Below, one piece after another: positions 1 to 11,003 of a DNA stretch of 64,000 nucleotides (position 1 is the stretch's first letter; every line of letters starts with the position of its first letter). The notes below the pieces were generated by a model that saw nothing but the letters and a program-made list of their open reading frames with translations, was not told the origin of the DNA and ran no database searches. The position numbers were made by a program, and so were the translations under genes. Origin of the DNA: Knufia peltigerae (Eukaryota; Ascomycota; Eurotiomycetes; Chaetothyriales; Trichomeriaceae); NCBI GenBank assembly GCA_030247855.1, contig JAPDRN010000083.1, positions 1 through 64,000 of the forward strand, written 5' to 3'.

Positions 1-18
1 TGTGTGTGTGTGTGTGTG
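1..18. repeat. TG dinucleotide microsatellite at window edge
   Basis: The window opens inside an uninterrupted run of TG dinucleotides. The full length is unknown because the left part lies outside the window. It lies in non-coding sequence. Confidence 0.9.
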
Positions 19-2704
19 TATGTGGTCGAGTTGTTGTTTGGTGAATACAGCCGTACGGTGGACAGTCGACCCTCCCTCAACGTCCTACTCCGTCATTAAT
101 CAGCATTTGGGTAGCATCACTAGCTAAGACTATAATGACTCTTACAATACCTATCAAGCCCTTTTGTTCGGTTTTTTGTAACACGTTCACATGTGAAGAA
201 AGAGACCGTCCGATGATGAATCATGTAGCAGTGTGCTTACTTCTACTCTCGCGACCAGAAGAATAGTCACTTGCCGGACCAAAAGTCGAAACCAAAAAAA
301 CTCACCGACTGCGCGGGATGTCTTTCTCGTTTGGGGTCAAATCCGTACTGTGACTACTCACAAAACTACGTTACCATTTGAATCAACCCTCCCCCCCCGA
401 CTTATCTGAAGATTCCCTCGTAGACGTTTTACTCCCGCGTGAGGAGTGGAAAGTCACTCGTAATTCTGTCGCAGACGGGTAGGCCACTTTTCACAGCTAG
501 GAACCGGTCCGACATCCGAACCAAAACAACCCTCCCCAGGTTTAAACTCGCTGGTCATGACGAGTTACCCTTGCTTCCGTGGGCATGTCGGAATCATTAC
601 GAACTTTGTCATGGAAACCCACCCCCCATTCCCGTAGGACCGGGAAAAATGAAGAGATTGATTGACAGTTTTGGACCGGACACCTCTTCAGGCAATTCCA
701 AGAGCAAGGGAAACTCTAACGGAGAGGTTCATGGGGTAGCCAAAACCAAAAACACCTCCCTTACAGTACCTCCACACGGGTGTTCGAGTCGAGTAGGTGG
801 CCTCAGCTATGTCAATCCCTCTCAAGTACTACGGAGTATAGGAAAAGTCGATTGAGAAAGAAAAACCATCATGGACATCGGTAGCAAGCTTCCGATAATA
901 CTTTTTCCCTCCCTGGTAAACTTCACTCCTGTGCATTCATCATTCACCAAACGGACAAGACTTTTTGTCGTAGGACTCGAGAATCCTCGATTCCGTACAT
1001 TCCGTAGTAGACAAGCCCTGTGACAATCCCAAGGGTTCCCATGTTGTTTCAATCCAAAAGTTGTATGAAACTTGCAGACCGGAGTCTTAACAACCAAGTC
1101 AATCGAACTCGTAAAGTAATAATGAAGTCAGTGGCGCGTTTGGTTTCAGGCGTGGAGAGGGAAGTTGTGGAGGTGGCAAAACCAAAGACATGGTCCCAAT
1201 TCTGCCCGAGTAGAATCAACAACAATAACAACAACAACAAGAAGAAGTAGTGACTATTGTATCGTCGGATCCGTACACTTTGAAATGCCATCCGTCCGGG
1301 CGGGAACGACTCGACAATCCCTGCTGTGAGAGAGGGTCGGACCAAACCACCCGGTTCACCAACTCACCTACTTCTGTGAAAAAAAACAAAACTTACATTT
1401 GTGCGATCTGTCAAGATGCGAAGGCGTCTTCTCGTGCCTGCTCCTGTAAAGGTTTTCTTCATGACTCGGTTGTTCTCTCATCAGATTCGACGGACGTATC
1501 TCGTAAAGGAGGCGAAACAGAAAGAAAAGAAATACAGTTTCTATGACGAGGATCACTGGGGGCTGTGCAAAATGTTTCCCCCGTACGCAGAATTACTCCA
1601 GAGGCATCGGGGAATCGGTATCGGATGGTTTTTCTCTTTCCACCTGGGAGATTCATTACCTTGGGAAATGTAGCCGATGAACTACCTTTGCCTTTGTCAC
1701 AACAAGTTGAAAGTAAGTCAGTCTGGTCACAGTAGATTAGAGGCACGTCAGTTGGATACCTGGTAAGGAGAGGGGGGCGGGTACGGATAGTAAGCCGTAG
1801 TTGGTCCTTACCTACAGTACAGCCGCAAAAACATTTGGGCATCATCAACCAAAAATTGTTACAGAACAAGGACAAATGATATTTAGTTGACCAACAAACA
1901 AACCACTTTGACTTACGGAATACTTGGGGGGAGCATGTGATGGAACTACGAAATGGATTCTTCCCTGTTCACTTTTTTGAAAAGAGAGAAAAAATAACAA
2001 GGCAGAAGATTCTAGCAATCACATACTACGCATACAGTACAACAAGTGAACGAAATGGTGCCCCGGAATTGAAGCGGAAAAGAAAAGGCCAACACGGCAG
2101 GGCGTCAAGAACAAGGCGACACGCCGGAAAACACAAACAAGTGAAGCGCCCGATTTTCACTCAAACCCTGCCTGAGGTACGGATAGGCGACGGACTTGTA
2201 CGGACTATCCTAAGCGCCTCAAAGCCACACAAACTCACACACACACACCGCTAAATAGTTAGGTAGCCAACACATACACAACAACACATTCATCACATCA
2301 TGGGAACAAGGAGCAAGTTTCGTAGGTGTTTCTCAATACAATAGATTGAAATTATAAGCTAGTAATACTATATTCGTCCATCGAGGTCACCAATGTTTGG
2401 TCTGATCCTCGGGAGCTTGGAGAGTGAAAAAGTCTCCAAGATCAACATGCCACAGCCCATGAAAATGAGGCTTTGGAAAAAGGCCGTAGGGGGTATCGTT
2501 AAGAGCCATCATGCCCGGGGTATATGCAAAATATGGATGTGTTGTTCATTCCAATCACCCAAGGCGCACACACTTGTCGCTTCGCTAAATCAAAGTTCAA
2601 ATAATAACACATTAAGATCGTAAGATGCCCGAAATGGTTCCGAATCATGGGACCAGCCCAGCCCAGAACAAGTCAGAAAGTGAGTCGTATCGCTTCGCAT
2701 AGCC
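19..2704. other. Non-coding stretch, no gene recognised
   Basis: About 2.7 kb with only short overlapping open frames on both strands, none with a recognisable domain or a credible splice chain. The longest frame (439-855, plus strand, 138 codons) has the composition of translated random DNA. The stretch holds a C-rich run near 391-400, an AAC/AAG simple repeat (about 1217-1247) and a copy of the dispersed nonamer TACGGAGTA at 830-838. Its right end is the 3' flank of the minus-strand gene that stops at 2705. Confidence 0.6.
1217..1247. repeat. AAC/AAG trinucleotide simple repeat
   Basis: A run of CAA-type triplets with one interruption, passing into AAG triplets, in non-coding DNA. It produces a chance run of Asn/Lys or Leu codons in overlapping frames that should not be read as protein. 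Confidence 0.8.
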
Positions 2705-3313
2705 TCACTGAGGCCCGTTGAGGCTACTCAGCCCGCGACGGACATTGGTCTGTCGCCGCTTGAGCGTGCTGGGCCGACGTGCCTTTTCTTCACTTGGGCC
2801 AGCGAAGCGGACTGTCTTGTTGCGTCTTGACTCGGGCTGTTGTTGGTGGGCGGACTCCTTCTCTTGCAGGTCGCGAAGGAAGGCAATCTGCTCTTCGGTG
2901 GTGAGTTCCTTCTTGGGGGTCACCGCCGGAATGGTCTCGATGGGTAATGACTCGTGCGTGCAGAGAAGGTCGTCGTCTGAGAGGTAGGAACTAGGCTCGG
3001 CACCAAATGATGACATGCACGATCTGTAGGGGCTAGGCAGCCATGAAGAGTTGCTGCTGTCGCGTCGCATTGCCACTGACGAAGGTTGTGAGTTGGTCGT
3101 AGAGGCATTGCTGTCTGATCGAGTGAGGCCTTGTGAGGATGGCCACGAAGAGGTTGGCGACGCGCTCAAAAGTGCCGAGTAGGCAGAGTTGGGCGCGTAC
3201 GAGGTGTAGTTGTAGCATGAACTGGAGTTGGTGGAGTCGCGCGAGTCTGAACGCGACATGGCCACCGATGTCATGGCTGGGGTAATGGTGGAGGTGGGCG
3301 ACGAGAAGAACAT
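2705..3313 (-). CDS. Conserved fungal Ser-rich protein of unknown function (202 aa)
   Basis: I do not recognise a named domain. The frame stays open upstream to 3640, but I place the start at the ATG at 3313, because the protein from there (MFFSSPTSTITPAMTSVAMS) is Ser/Thr-rich and well structured, while the part before it reads like translated leader. The N-terminal two thirds are low-complexity Ser/Thr/Asn/Tyr with several SDS and RRDSS motifs that look like phosphorylation sites. The C-terminal third is charged: a helical stretch around TTEEQIAFLRDLQEKES is followed by a basic KTVRFAGPSEEKARR segment and a Lys/Arg-rich tail. There is no signal peptide or membrane segment. The 'NKTVRFAGP' block resembles short conserved C-terminal blocks of small Ser-rich proteins found across Pezizomycotina (from memory). 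The nearest gene on either side is more than 2.5 kb away. Function unknown. Confidence 0.72.
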   Translation of the reverse strand: MFFSSPTSTITPAMTSVAMSRSDSRDSTNSSSCYNYTSYAPNSAYSALLSASPTSSWPSSQGLTRSDSNASTTNSQPSSVAMRRDSSNSSWLPSPYRSCMSSFGAEPSSYLSDDDLLCTHESLPIETIPAVTPKKELTTEEQIAFLRDLQEKESAHQQQPESRRNKTVRFAGPSEEKARRPSTLKRRQTNVRRGLSSLNGPQ

Positions 3314-4282
3314 TTTGTATGTTGGTATCAAGTGCTCCGACACGCGACGGTGAGGTCCAGCTTTGTGGGCTGAGACTCCGTGGCGGATGTGATGTTTATA
3401 ATTGTTGTTTGTAGCCAGGATTGTCAGACGATTGTCAGGCCTTGTTTTGCTGAACGGGAGCCGGGGCCTAATGAGGGTGACTGTTTGCAGGTGGTGATGC
3501 AATACCGTGTGTCTGGGAGCAGGGGAGGGCGTGCGGTCGGTTAATAATAATAACGACGCGCGCGTTTTGCCGGGATGGGGGTTTAAGCGGTGACTCGGAG
3601 TTGGGCTGGGATTTTGATCGGTGGGTTTGCCGCGGGTCAACCAGGGTTACTGTGCCTAAGCGGCAGTGTGCTGAGAGAGCTGAGTGGTAGGATCCGAAGA
3701 CGCTGGCCGTGTCGGTATATCGCTCAGGGTGATTTCGAGGGGTTTGCAGCTCGCAAGTTTGCTGGTATGTTTGGGTAGAGTCGAGTCGGAAGAGGTCGAG
3801 AGAGGACTCGGTGGATGTATATGAATATGTATCCGTGGCAAGGTGATGGAAAGTCAAAAAAAGTGACTGTCGCCCCCTTCCCCGTGCTTCCTTTTGATTG
3901 AAATCTTATGGATGGGTATTGGAATGGGGAGGATGGCGAATACCCGGTGTGTCCCTAGTTCGGATGCGACTGCGACCTCGGTCGGTCCAGCTCGGGGCTG
4001 TGTGGATGCGGTGTCAACAAGGGGATCGGAAGGACAGATGGGGCCCGTTATTGCTGTTTCGGGCTATGGGGATGAGGATGTCTGCTACCACCGCTAGTCC
4101 TGCCAGAATGTCCAGGGCCGCTGCCGGGGGGGGTCGATTCGATGGGTCCAAGACTGTCACTTTTCTGGCACCGCGACCTTGGTTCCGCGATGGAGCTAGA
4201 GCACTCGTAGGGGAAGGCTGGTTCTCGCGGAATGCGGCGTGGGCAACCGATGGTTTCAGCCCAAACAGTGATGAACGCAGGG

Positions 4283-4330
4283 GTGAACGTGAATGTGAAT
4301 GTGAATGTGAATGTGAATGTGACTGTGAAG
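4283..4330. repeat. GTGAAT hexanucleotide repeat
   Basis: About six tandem copies of a TGAATG-type hexamer, the last ones diverged. In the plus frame they read as alternating Glu-Cys, and on the minus strand as Thr-Phe or Ser-His. This is the low-complexity pattern that inflates the open frames here. Confidence 0.85.
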
Positions 4331-5221
4331 GGGTAATAGGGAGTATGAACCAAGTTTTTGCTCTTGCAACCTGCCAGGAGAGGGCGCTTCTTATGCTGGT
4401 TGAGGCAAGGGAGAAACATGCGTCAAAGGACTCGTCGTGGGAGGCGTTTGTGGCATCTGGTTTGGTAGGCTCGTCCATTCAGCGTCCACCGTACAGCGTC
4501 CAGCTGGCATGTTCTGCTCTGGCGTTGGAGCAGCGGATGATTGATGTGCAAAGGCCTGGTGTTTGGAGTGGTGCTGGATGGAGTCGGTCTACTGACCGCC
4601 GAAAGAGTCCAGGTGTAACAGGAGATGGAGGGTTTCGTCAAAGTCAGAGGCCTGAGACCCTTGTCCACCTGCTATTCACCGTCAATTCGCTTGCAGGGGG
4701 AGCCTGGGTGGCTGACGGGACCGCACGGATGGCGCCTGACAGTCAAAGTACGGGGCGAGATCTCGACAAAGCAAGGAGCGCCCTCGGCGTCGTCGAATCG
4801 AAAACCCCACGTTGGCAATTAATGGCAATGGGCGAAGGCACAGATCAGCCAACGGTTAAACGGCGGCCTAGAATTGCTCGTTGACCCGGATGCCTAGTAG
4901 AGCCAGTCCCACGCCAGCGAGGGAGAGTAGAGTCGAGATTCGTGTGTCTGGCCTTTTCATCGTGTCGCCAATGGAGTTGGGAGATTGGACTCTGCCGGAA
5001 AAGTGAGGCAGTGACAATAATCATGAGACAAGACGGATCTGGCCAAATGTGATGGTGATGGTGACAGTGGGATGAACGGCCTCCGATATTCGTACGAGTT
5101 TTACTCTGGGTGTTGCACTTGGACAACGAAGCAAAGTACGGCGTAACACCTCTACGGCAAATTAGGGACCTAAACGCAGGCATACCCCTTAACTAAAGTT
5201 AGGTCTGAGCAACGAACATAG

Positions 5222-5255
5222 CACCTATAGCACCTATAGCGCCTATAACATCTAG
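5222..5255. repeat. Short 9-bp tandem repeat (CACCTATAG type)
   Basis: Two exact copies of CACCTATAG followed by two diverged copies, in a non-coding stretch. A C-rich homopolymer-like run follows at about 5279-5297. Confidence 0.7.
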
Positions 5256-8200
5256 TTAAACAGAACATCACCATCACCGCCCCCCCGCCCCCCCCCGTGC
5301 AACGTGTAGCCATGTTACTCATAGTGATCAATTTTTGCATACCTGGCAATAATAATAGCCCATGCTGTGTCACACTCCTCGCTCGTTCGTTCATCATACG
5401 GTGTAAGCACCATCGTTACTCGGACATCCTCAGGAGGTGTGATCAGTCCGCTGGGAGGATGCTCGCTACATCCCTCAATCCGCTCCCGCAGATCTGCCAA
5501 CTCGTATAGCCTGCTGCAAGTAATGATGATGCGGCACTCCGTACGAGCTCCGTGGGCCGCAGAAACCCCAGAAATGCGCCGAAGAGGAGGGTGATTATTT
5601 CAGCAGATCCTTCTCTTCGTTGTTTGTCTCTGTTCTCTCATCCCACCCTCACACCATCATCTGGCAATATTCGGCCCTCTAACCTCACCACTCAAATTAC
5701 ATCAATTCGCAAGGCCACGGCTACTATCCGTCGTGTGCGGCAACCAGCTTGTTTCTGACTCATCGCCCCGACGATTGCTGCCCAAAGGCCGGAGTAATAA
5801 TGCTTTAGCTACCCCAGGACCCTTTCTCCGACATTCACGTCGGTGGATGTCGGGCGCCAGAGAAACATGGTGTGGGCAGTAGCCTACATAACCAAGAGTA
5901 TAGTATGTAAGTTCTGGGACCCTTGCGACCTGAACTGGTGGACCTGCCCTTCATCTCGCGGACCGACTCCCGAAGACTACAGGTACTCGACTTATCCACG
6001 TACAGACGGTATCAAACTCCCTACGCCGTGGAAAGCACTGTGACTACGGAACTGTTTTGTCCTTTGCTCGGGTGTGCGTAACAGGCTATTCTTCACAGCC
6101 TTCCGAAATTGTTCTCTTATTAAGCGAGGCATCCGGCCACAATGGCGGTTGCATCCTGCTGGGCTTTGCGCTCCACTCGCAATAGACCCTGGGGACGGGG
6201 GACCACCGGAGAGACATCTCAAGCCTCACTTTGGTCGACCCGAGGTTTCGTCGCGGTGAAGCCCCCATCCCTGGCGGCCTACCTTGGGCAGGTATCTGCA
6301 ATTTAGGCAAAGTCCCGGCAAAGTCTCGTCTCGAGGCCAACAGGTACTTTGCCACCAATTTTCCGCCTACGAGGTACCTTCCAACACCTCGGTCTCGACA
6401 TGTGAAGTACCCACTGGGAGATTCCCCCTTCCTCTCGTTCCTGCTCCTCGGTTCGATCCACAACCCGAGTAGTCAAATCTTTGGTGTCGCATCCGCTCGT
6501 TCGTGTGCTCGTAAAGCATCTTTGGCCCCTGCTACGCTTTGGCCCTTCGTTCTGCTTCCGCGCAGACGGCGCGATGCAGGGGGTGCTGGCCCAGTATCAA
6601 ATGTTGCCATCACCGTGGGAGTTCCAGAATGAGAAGAGAAGAAATTTTTGTGGACATCCTCAATTTTCCACCCGAGCTCTCACAACGGCGAGGCGAGCAG
6701 CATTATCGGTCTGGTGTCGAAAGGTCCAAGCGGGCTAGCTACTCTCTCGATTGCCAGATACAGACATACTTTGTAGTGAGCCGTGCGAGCTCCGCAAACT
6801 GATTCCGATATTCAGGCTCTTTAATAAGCCCCACATTGCTCGAGAATCCTTCTCTACAGCAGAGTTGTATTGCCGACCACGGGCCGATCGTTGAGCAGTG
6901 GCTAGTGTTTTGCCTCAATTTGTTCTGTACCGCACACCGAACCAAAGTGGATGAGTTATAGTTCCATCAATTTTGCAGGTTCTCGAAGTAGCATCACGAT
7001 GTCCAAGTGGTGAGCAAGGTCTCACCGACTGTAACGGTCTTCCAAGTCAACAGATGCCACACCTTGCAAATGTTTTCTTTCGTGGATAAATTTTCTGCTA
7101 GTCTTCGGGGTATAGGACCCGAGTCAGTCTGGCCCAGGAGATTTAGCACCGCGGTGGCACTTTACAGCACATGTCAGGAGTCAGTCGCACCGTTGTTCAG
7201 GAGAACCAAATGATCTAGGCCGTGATAATTGACAGACACTAGATGAGAGAGGACTCTACCACTACACTTGCGCTCTCACTGAACAAAGATGTGAGCAATG
7301 AAGTTGACATGTTCGTTGGCAGCCCAGGTCATGCATAACCGACCCGGCCAGATGTCGGCTTGCCATTCATGGCCCAATCTTGCATGTACCAGTGTCACTG
7401 CGTTCAGTACTATACTGAAGTCTGGACGGTTAGTCCCTGAGGACTGAGTGCTCTGGCAAACTCCAAGGACCCATCAACAGCACAGTTTACACAATCTATC
7501 TGACTGCCAGACCACGAGGCCGAAACGCGTCACTCGTGTCGACTCGAGGCCTGTCTGCTTATCAAACAGTCTGCTCGCCCAACAAGGTCCATCTTAGGAA
7601 GCTGCTGCTGGCGAAGCTTACATATGCGTCGCATGACTGTATGCCATGATGAGGCTGTGTGTTAGCGCCGGTGTAGCTACGTCTCCTAAAGATTGATGGT
7701 TCAATAAAAAAGCCAGATATATATGCATGGTCAGCCTTACAAGCGATACACAGCTGACTTGTAATCAGCTGTGCCTTGCTCATGACCGCCGGTGACGCTC
7801 CCGCTGGGGCTGGCTGAAGGAAGAGAATAGGAACCCCAGTAGCAAAGCTTGCTGGCAGCTGTGGGAGCCGGTCTTCGAATTTTGTCCAGTGTTCTTCGAC
7901 TACCCTCCTTCTTGGATACTTCATGATCCAAGCGTACATGGTTCCGGTGAAGTCGGCTCCGATGAAGTTCCTGTGCCTCTTTCATTGGTGACCTCCGCTT
8001 GCTTCACAGGACTCTTTGCGTTTGTCCAAAATGGAGGTATTCGAATACGGACACGATGCTGCTCCCCGGATTCTTCCTTTTGTGGGGAGCTTTACGAGCT
8101 CGAATGCCATCTGTGCGAGCTCACTCACGACACGGCAGGAAGCACATCCTCGGAATTCGTTCTGGCCAGTAAAGTGTCGAATGTTGGAGATCGTCATCCG

Positions 8201-9755
8201 AGAACCTTTGCTAGTTTTCGTGCGGGAAGTGATCGCTTTTCGTGGTCAGCATGCACCCCACGTAATAGCTTGGACCCTTGTTTTTCGCTGCCGCACTCCG
8301 TATCTGCGCTTGAAATCCCTACATCGGAAGATGGCATGCGGAGGTGGTTGCTAAAGGGTGGCTGTGAGCGTGAATTGCAGCCGGCACAACAATCATAGGA
8401 TTCTCGACTCCCAAAGACTGTCCGTGTGATGTGGGAAAGGTGGAAGGGTGAAGGGCAGCCTGCAACCATTACTGTAGAGCACTCTAGGCCCCGAGTCCCG
8501 AACTCGCGTGGGGCGCCGTTCCCAATGCGCTCGAGATTTTAGTCACGTGACTAGAAGTCTTGGCAAAACATCTTGCCTCGGCAATACTCCGTACTGGAAT
8601 CAAAACAAACAAAACCAGTTTCCGGCCAGATGCTGTTGCTGGAATTGGGCCAGACTCTGTGATGTCGTAGCCCCTTGACTTGACTGTTATTCCATTGCCA
8701 AAGGCTAGAAAGAAGAAGGCTGTGATGATGCCCATCTCCATTTTGGTCACAACTGGTCCGGCGAGGACTGTGCCGGAGGTGTATGCGACGGCATGTTGTT
8801 GCAGGCCTGGTGACGCCTTTGAGCATGCAATGCTACTTTCTCCACTGATACAAGGTAGACATTGTGACATGCGAAGCTTCTTAAGCGATACCGCATCTCT
8901 GAAAGATATGCCTTGGTTGTTATTGATGCGTACATATCTATATTTAACTCTCAAAACAGGAAAACAGAAAATTGCTCTGAATCTATGTCTGAGACACTTG
9001 ATTGTTGCCATTAGATTTCCTATTCATTTTGGTTGCACCTACCATTAACACTTCTTCTGACGTTGAGTCATGTGTTCACTCATCTCACCAGTAGAACATC
9101 ACTCAAGGGAAGAGCCTTTGGTACGGTCGAGTCCATTCAAATGGTGACGAAGGTGTCAGTGGATTTGGACTGTATTTGTGGTATATCCACGCCCTCCAGC
9201 AAAACGATGGAATGGATCCTCGACCAATGCTGGTCTGTTAGCACATGCTTGTGGGAAGCACTGGAGAATCCTGCCAAACTTTCCTGCCCCTTGGGATGGG
9301 CGCCTCGTCTGGGTGAGTTTCAATGGCATCACACTTTCTTCAGCAAGATCCACCATGAACCATCGTACACGAGTCGACGACGATGCCGGTGATGATCAAC
9401 ATCAGTTGTATTCACCCCGAGTCTCCTTCGACGCCCGCCCAGCAGTTTTGAAGAGGTTGCGTGTTGTACCTGCTGGGGGCGTTTGATCTACTGTAGTTCT
9501 TCTCCTTTGTACCAAGGACCTTCAATACAAGGCGACCGGGGGAGAAAACTCTGTTCTCTGACTTCGCGGCGGGCAAAACCGTGGGCATGCGGTCCAAGGC
9601 CTACATGACCTTGTTAACTATTGCTCAGTTTATCATGGCTGTTGAGGCCCGACGTGGCAGCAGCTTCACTCAAACGCAAATATCCACGACAGTCACTGCC
9701 TGTCATCAGCAGAGTGGGGGAGTCGTCACTGCCTTCGCCCCTGAGGCTTCAAACT

Positions 9756-9767
9756 TTATATATAAAA
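9756..9767 (+). promoter_or_regulatory. TATA-like element upstream of the F-box-like gene
   Basis: A TATATATAAAA-type run lies about 110 bp upstream of the ATG at 9875, a usual distance for a fungal TATA box plus a short leader. It falls inside a small open frame (9581-9838), which argues that this frame is not itself a gene. Confidence 0.45.
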
Positions 9768-9874
9768 CGTTCGATGCCTTGTCCGTCGATCTGAAAAGTC
9801 CCCTGCCGTTTGACCCCGAAACCTGGACACGAATCTAATCAGTCTCCTTCATCCAGTCTTATTGAACTGCAGCC

Positions 9875-11003
9875 ATGTCTTACTCTTGGTACGCAGATGC
9901 TGAATTCCCCAAAGCCATCGCGCCAAGGGAGTGGTACCAACATCCGCCTATCGAAGCAGGAGCACCAAAAGATTGGCCAAAGACACGACTAGGGGGTCTT
10001 CCGTCGTTCCTGTTGAAGCAAATCCTAGTCTACCTCTGTGAGACGCGCTCGAATCAATGCGATGTCACTGCGCCAACCAGGTTGAGACGGCGTGAGACCA
10101 GTGGGCTGTTCTCAGAATTTGTTCGACACACTCGTGGTGTCCTTGGAACGTGTACACAATTACGAAAAGAAACCTTGGGTTTTCTCGCAGCGACAACAGT
10201 CCATACTTCGCGCCAAGTGCTCGAATTGCCATCGTTGCCAACACAAATCGGCCGCCATAACATGACGTGGATTCAATTCCTCAAGGTGGACACCCACTTC
10301 TTTCTCAAGACGAGAGCCGAGCGCTATTTTCCCATCGTTTTGGGCTTTCTTTGCAGCCAGCTTCCGAATCTGATGCGATTCCAACTAATCAGTGATTATG
10401 AAACCAACGCTCCCAGATTCTCGTTCTCTGAGGCGCACGATCTGCAAGCCACAACCCGTCATCAGCAGGAGATTAGAGCGGTCTTGCGGTTCGGAGCATT
10501 CCTGATCCTACGGCACAGGAACCTGGACTTGCTAGTGTGGCCTTCTGATTCCGGTCCAACATATGAGAGCAGCCAACAACAGACAAGAGTATACATTGAT
10601 GCCATAGCGAACACGATGAGGACCGGCCGTCGACCTTGCCGTAGAGAGAACTACCCTGGTGTGGACGGACTGGAAACTGTCGGGGTGAGTATGCGAGGCC
10701 AAGTCAGTTTAGTCGTGAAGCTAACTTTGGATTTAGGATCAAATCCTCAACGCAACAAAACTGCGCCGATACTTGTGGTCGGAGCTTGCGACAATCCCTT
10801 TGCATGAGTTTGTCAGTTCGAGTGATAGTGATTCTTCCGAGATTTATGAGCAACATCGGTGCTTTGCAAAAGTCGATGATGAAGGCTACTGGCATTCTCA
10901 TGGCCAGCACTACGAGAAGCCCAAATTTGTTCCTGTCGACGGGCTGGTCAGGATGTGCCGCAAACATTGTCGGAACGTCTGTGGTGATACACCAAGAGAA
11001 TAG
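9875..11003 (+). CDS. F-box-like hypothetical protein (358 aa, two exons)
   Basis: Exons 9875-10684 and 10737-11003. The 52-nt intron has donor GTGAGT, a CTAAC branch site and acceptor TTTAG, and splicing keeps the frame (phase 0) to a TAG stop. Residues about 41-54 (GLPSFLLKQILVYL) look like the first helix of an F-box or of the related fungal domain with Leu-Pro followed by Leu-rich helices. Beyond that I recognise no domain. The middle has helices with conserved-looking blocks such as GVLGTCTQLRKETLGFLAA, where other fungal F-box-like proteins have a 'xLLxVCxQIRxE' motif. The last exon is acidic (a Ser/Asp run), then rich in His and Cys, ending in CRKHCRNVCGD. If it is an F-box protein it would recruit a target to an SCF ubiquitin ligase; that is inference. 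The next gene downstream, an ABC transporter, is 3.4 kb away. Confidence 0.7.

Larger units (their letters stand above)
3314..9874. other. 6.5-kb gene-poor region
   Basis: No convincing gene. The first part (3314 to about 3900) is probably the leader and promoter of the gene to its left. A 328-codon frame at 3898-4884 runs through a hexanucleotide repeat, starts at TTG and is matched by equally long frames on the other strand, so I treat it as chance. From about 5 to 9.8 kb only short frames occur. Two minus-strand pieces (8484-9011 and 7562-7939) have slightly protein-like runs but no recognisable family, and could be an old gene or transposon remnant. A TATA-like element at 9756-9767 belongs to the next gene. 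Confidence 0.55.

Noticed and set aside
439..855. 138-codon plus-strand frame
   Set aside because: Composition of random DNA, no domain, no splice partners.
3898..4884. 328-codon plus-strand open frame
   Set aside because: It starts at TTG, runs through the GTGAAT repeat (Glu-Cys alternation), has long competing frames on the other strand and no recognisable domain.
6449..6462. GGTTCGATCC resembling a tRNA T-loop
   Set aside because: The flanking bases do not pair to form a T-stem and no D-arm or acceptor stem is in place.
9581..9838. 85-codon frame with a signal-peptide-like start
   Set aside because: No family resemblance beyond a hydrophobic start, and a TATA-like element suited to the next gene lies inside it.
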